From positions 7,593,001-7,657,000 of the forward strand of contig JANTQA010000015.1 of NCBI GenBank assembly GCA_027625915.1: a stretch of DNA of 64,000 bases. The letters run 5' to 3'. The notes under the pieces are model-generated. The model saw only the letters and a program-made list of their open reading frames with translations. It was not told the origin of the DNA and searched no databases. This document shows positions 60,346 to 64,000 of the stretch, piece by piece. Position 1 is the first letter of the stretch. Every line of letters begins with the position of its first letter. This stretch comes from Anaeramoeba flamelloides. Lineage: Eukaryota; Metamonada; Anaeramoebidae. The translations under genes and the position numbers were made by a program.

Positions 60346-61386
60346 TATCTTTTATTTTCATAAAAATGTTTACATAATGAAAACATTAATATTGCTTTAA
60401 ATCGTGGGTGGCTTTAATATTAGGTTTTTAAATAATAAAAAATAGAGATTATTTTTGCCAATTTTTAATTATGCACATAGAAATTTTTTGGAATTGAGTT
60501 TATTATTCATTTATTAAAAAATAAAAATATATAAAACTCCATAAGCAGTTATTTTTTCATTTTTTAATTTCAAGATTTACTCAATAATTATTAAAGGTTA
60601 TAACCTATAAGATAGATTATATTTTTACTTTCTACCAAGTGAATTGTATTTTCAATATATATCAACAATATGAGAAAATAAATTTTTTTCAAAATTTTAA
60701 GGGATTATTCTATACAACAGAGAAAATAAAATAAAAGTATGTTGTGATTGAAGGTGAATCATAGTAGTTCTTCATAGTTCAAAGGCCTCTAAAAAATTGA
60801 TCAGCAAAGTAGTGATAAAGTTGAACTCATCAATTCAATCTGATTTGTGTATTCGTTAAAAAAATTCTAAAGATTTTCAGAAAAAAAATCTACCTTTTAC
60901 CACTAAATTTAATTGTTGAACCATCAATATTCAGACTTCAAGTTGAAGAAATATTTTTCTTAAATTTGTATTGGAATGTATATTAATTACTAAAAAATTC
61001 AATTTTTATTAAAAAATTAACTAATTATCCATTTGAAAATTTTTAAAAATTATTTTTTCTCTATTTTGGATATATATTGAAAATACAATTCACTTGGTAG
61101 AAAGTAAAAATATAATCTATCTTATAGGTTATAACCTTTAATAATTATTGAGTAAATCTTGAAATTAAAAAATGAAAAAATAACTGCTTATGGAGTTTTA
61201 TATATTTTTATTTTTTAATAAATGAATAATAAACTCAATTCCAAAAAATTTCTATGTGCATAATTAAAAATTGGCAAAAATAATCTCTATTTTTTATTAT
61301 TTAAAAACCTAATATTAAAGCCACCCACGATTTAAAGCAATATTAATGTTTTCATTATGTAAACATTTTTATGAAAATAAAAGATA
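60346..61386. repeat. 1.04 kb palindrome: two 318-base inverted arms with 405-base spacer
   Basis: The left arm is 60346-60663 and the right arm 61069-61386. Compared by eye they are complementary over the whole 318 bases without an indel and with no mismatch I could find. The arms end in a T run (left) and an A run (right). Each arm contains TTTTTTGGAATTGAGTTTA or its complement, the same terminal sequence as the Tc1-like element at 11523, so part of each arm appears to be the end of such an element. The spacer has no open frame. Candidates: a foldback-type element, or a recent inverted duplication that captured an element end. Confidence 0.92.
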
Positions 61387-61485
61387 AAAAGAAAAAAAAA
61401 AAAAAAAAATTCCTTATATCTTCAAAATAAGGTAACAAGAAAATATAAAAATAATATTTAAAAATTTGTTGAAATTTCATCAACA

Positions 61486-62026
61486 TAAACCCCAATTCAA
61501 AATTTTTAAAACACCAAAATTCGATTTGTGAAAAAAAAAAAAACCTATTTAATCAATTCAAGAAGAAATACCAAATTAGAACCATTCACTAATTGAAATG
61601 TTAACACCTTTTTATAAATTACAATACTCACAAAAGAATAAATAAATAATTATCAATACAAATAAATCATGGGTGTGTTAGAAATTTTGAAGAGAGCAAA
61701 ACAAAAAAATACATTGGTAAATTTGTTTAAATTCTATTTGGAATATTGATCGATCAACTGGTTAGATACTACCAACTAATTTTATTTGAGTTCTTCTATT
61801 TGGAACAACTTGGCTTTAACATAATATAAAACTTGAGAAAAATTTTGATCCATAGAAGTAAATTACGTAATTCAAAAAATGAAATGAAAACAAAAACTAA
61901 AAAAGATGAAAAAATGATTTTCATATTTTACAAAAATCCAAAATTTATTTCCAATTTCAATGAAATTGTATTATTGTGATTGTTTGGTACGTTTTAGCTG
62001 TGTGGGAAATTTTGAATTTTAGTTTA
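61486..62026 (+). mobile_element. 544-base inverted-repeat element, copy B
   Basis: 541 bases from TAAACCCCAATTCAAAATTTT to AAATTTTGAATTTTAGTTTA. Landmarks: GATCGATCAACTGGTTAGATAC and GAGTTCTTCTATTTGGA. It lies in direct orientation with copy C, 0.8 kb away. Confidence 0.8.
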
Positions 62027-62344
62027 TATTGGAAAATCAAAGGTTCGGTATCATTAACCAATCGTATATGAATTCGCTGTTTAATAAAACTTCCCTTTTT
62101 GCCTTCTCTTACTGACTGGAATTTTTTTTTTCACAATCTAACAAAAAATAATTTGTAACTCAGAAAAAATCAACTTGGTTCAAAGAATAATATTTCTTTA
62201 AAATACCTCTGAAATTGTTTTTATTTTAATTATTTTAAAGAGGGTTTTTGATTAAATGTGCCCAATAAAGTTAAAATATGATGGTAATTTTTTCGTTTTT
62301 TCTGTTTGTAATTAAAATTAAATTGACATCCGTAGTAAAATTCT

Positions 62345-62780
62345 GGTTAGTTTTTTATAATTATTATTTTGATGAGAAAAACTATTGATTTTCTAAAAAA
62401 AATTAAGAATTAACAAAAAAAAGGAACTATTCCATTGTGAAAAATAACAATGAATATTTTGATCTTGAATTGAAGCTCAAATAAAATTCCAATAGTAATC
62501 AATATGATTTTTCTACAATCATTTCTATGGTTTCAATAACATGATAATAACACATTTTTTACAAGTGAATATTTTTCTGGCAATAATTAACAAAAATTTG
62601 CAAATGAATTAACTATTCAAAAAAAAATTGAAAAAAAAGATTAAACAAAAATTGTAAAAAAAAATAATTTCATTTTTTTCATTTAGAAAATTATTTTTTT
62701 CTGCTAATTTTTCTTCGAAACCTTTAAACATGTGTCATTAACCGGTTACAAATTGTCCTCTTTTTCTCAAAAAAGTATTT
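62345..62780 (+). mobile_element. Long TTTCAGT-ended element, partial copy
   Basis: Landmarks TTTTGATCTTGAATTGAAG, CAATAGTAATCAATATGATTT and ACATTTTTTACAAGTGAATAT align with 53961-54661 on either side of that copy's nested insertion. Both ends are eroded. Confidence 0.5.
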
Positions 62781-62825
62781 TAAAAAAGGTAAATTGGATA
62801 ATAATTTCGAATTGATATTGGTTAA

Positions 62826-63369
62826 TAAACCCCAATTCAAAATTTTTAACACACAAAAATAATATTTATGAAAAAAAAAAAAATCTTATTTAATCACTTC
62901 TCGAAGATTTACCAAATTAGGACCATTCACTAATTGAAATGTTAACACCTTTTTATAAATTACAATACTCACAAAACAAAAAATAAATAATTATCAATAC
63001 AAATAAATCATGGGTGTGTTAAAAATTTTGGAGAGAGCAAAACAAAAAAATACATTAGAAAATTTGTTGAAATTCTATTAGGGATATTGATCGATCAACT
63101 GGTTAGATACCACCAACTGTTTTTATTTGAGTTCTTCTATTTGGAAAAACTCAACTTTAGCATAATATCAATTATTGAAAAAAAAAATTGATCGAAAAAA
63201 ACAAGTTAGGTAATTCAAAAAATAAAATGAAAACAAAAAACTAAAAAATATGAAATAATAATTTTCATATTTTACAAAAATCAGAATGATTTCCAAATTT
63301 GAATGAAATTGTATTATTGTGATTGTTTTAACAGTTTTAGCTGTGTGGAAAATTTTGAATTTTAGTTTA
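62826..63369 (+). mobile_element. 544-base inverted-repeat element, copy C
   Basis: Nearly the same as copy B over its full length. Together with the inverted copy A at 672 it defines the ends precisely. Copies B and C are similar enough to suggest fairly recent activity or local duplication. Confidence 0.8.
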
Positions 63370-63818
63370 GTAATAAATTTTTACTGTCAAAAATGTGTTC
63401 AAGGATAAGTAAAGCAAAGGAAAACTAGGTCAAAAATTAAAAAAAAAAAAAAAAAAGATATGCAAAAAAAATAGAGTGTAGAAAAATGAAATTAAAAAAA
63501 CAAAAAGAAAAATTATGGTTATAGGAGGTATCTGTTATTTGTGATTGTATGAATAACTCGATAGAAAAGTTAGGTTACTGATTTAAAAAAATAATAATAA
63601 TAATAGATAAAAAAAAAAATGAAATAGTTATCGATGATCTTTTTAAAAAAAAAAATATTTTTTCTGAAATTTTTTAATTTTTGTGATAATTTTTTTTAAA
63701 GTTTGAAAAAAAAATTATGAAACTAAATAAACAGAAAAGTAATTACAGAAATGAGATCATTTTTAAAAAAAAATGAAAAAAGAACTTGATAACTAATAAC
63801 TTTTAATATTAATAATAA

Positions 63819-64000
63819 TTAATCTTGATCTGAGTCTTCTCTTCCTTGTTTTTTCATTTTTTTTTCAATTTCCTTAATTTTTTGACGAAGTTGATGAGCT
63901 AAGAAGCCGAGCACAGCATCTGGTCCTTCTTCAGCCAATTCTTCTGGTGGGCTTCTTAATGGATTATCTAATACATCAAGTTCGGTTAAGTTACTTAAAA
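63819..64000 (-). CDS. Leucine-rich-repeat protein, C-terminal fragment (runs off right edge)
   Basis: The minus-strand frame is open from the window edge to the stop at 63821-63819, 59 codons plus stop. It reads LSNLTELDVLDNPLRSPPEEL, the end of a typical LRR (LxxLxxLxVxxNPL) with the common follow-on PPEELAEEGPDAVLGFLAHQL of many cytoplasmic LRR proteins (Ras-suppressor, LRRC and plant PIRL relatives). A Lys-rich coiled tail and an acidic end (EDSDQD) close the protein. There is no ATG inside the window, so the gene continues beyond base 64000. The family is clear; the specific member is not. Confidence 0.85.
   Translation of the reverse strand, partial: LSNLTELDVLDNPLRSPPEELAEEGPDAVLGFLAHQLRQKIKEIEKKMKKQGREDSDQD

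Overview
The window is nuclear DNA from a very AT-rich eukaryotic microbe. Coding exons are small islands of higher G+C and ordinary codon use in A/T-rich DNA full of homopolymer runs. Genes are split by GT-AG introns, use the standard code, and include textbook eukaryotic proteins (ubiquitin-S27a, uS8, an Arp2/3 subunit, a SNARE, neurochondrin, an Rh ammonium channel). The Lys/Glu/Asn insertions, a polyglutamine tract and the Arp2/3 subunit suggest an amoeboid protist. An Anaeramoeba-like or amoebozoan source is my inference; the sequence does not prove it.

Layout. 1-4.6 kb: 5' half of an Rh-type ammonium transporter (minus), whose third intron runs off the left edge. 4.6-13 kb: no intact gene, but mobile-element remains, including a 1.29 kb terminal-inverted-repeat element next to a decayed Tc1/mariner element. 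13.1-19.6 kb: a neurochondrin-like gene (minus) split by one 3.64 kb intron. 20.0-22.4 kb: ribosomal protein uS8 (plus, divergent from neurochondrin) and ubiquitin-S27a (minus). 27.9-28.9 kb: ARPC3 (plus). 33.9-34.7 kb: a HAD phosphatase of the pseudouridine-5'-phosphatase type (plus). 38.6-40.3 kb: a polyQ protein of unknown function (plus). 45.9-46.8 kb: a Qc-type SNARE (minus). 51.0-51.5 and 58.2-58.9 kb: two low-complexity proteins of unknown function (minus). 63.8-64.0 kb: the C-terminal end of a leucine-rich-repeat protein (minus).

The genes are unrelated housekeeping functions (translation, actin nucleation, membrane fusion, nucleotide clean-up, ammonium transport) and form no pathway or operon. 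The more remarkable part is between them. I could define about ten families of short non-autonomous elements by comparing copies within the window. Several have TA target sites and long terminal inverted repeats typical of Tc1/mariner relatives, one has TTAA borders, and some are nested. A 1.04 kb structure with two exactly matching 318-base inverted arms lies at 60.3-61.4 kb. A three-copy decayed protein-coding family lies at 4.9, 8.1 and 45.1 kb.

All intron and exon boundaries were placed by eye from splice dinucleotides, reading phase and remembered family sequences; no search was run.
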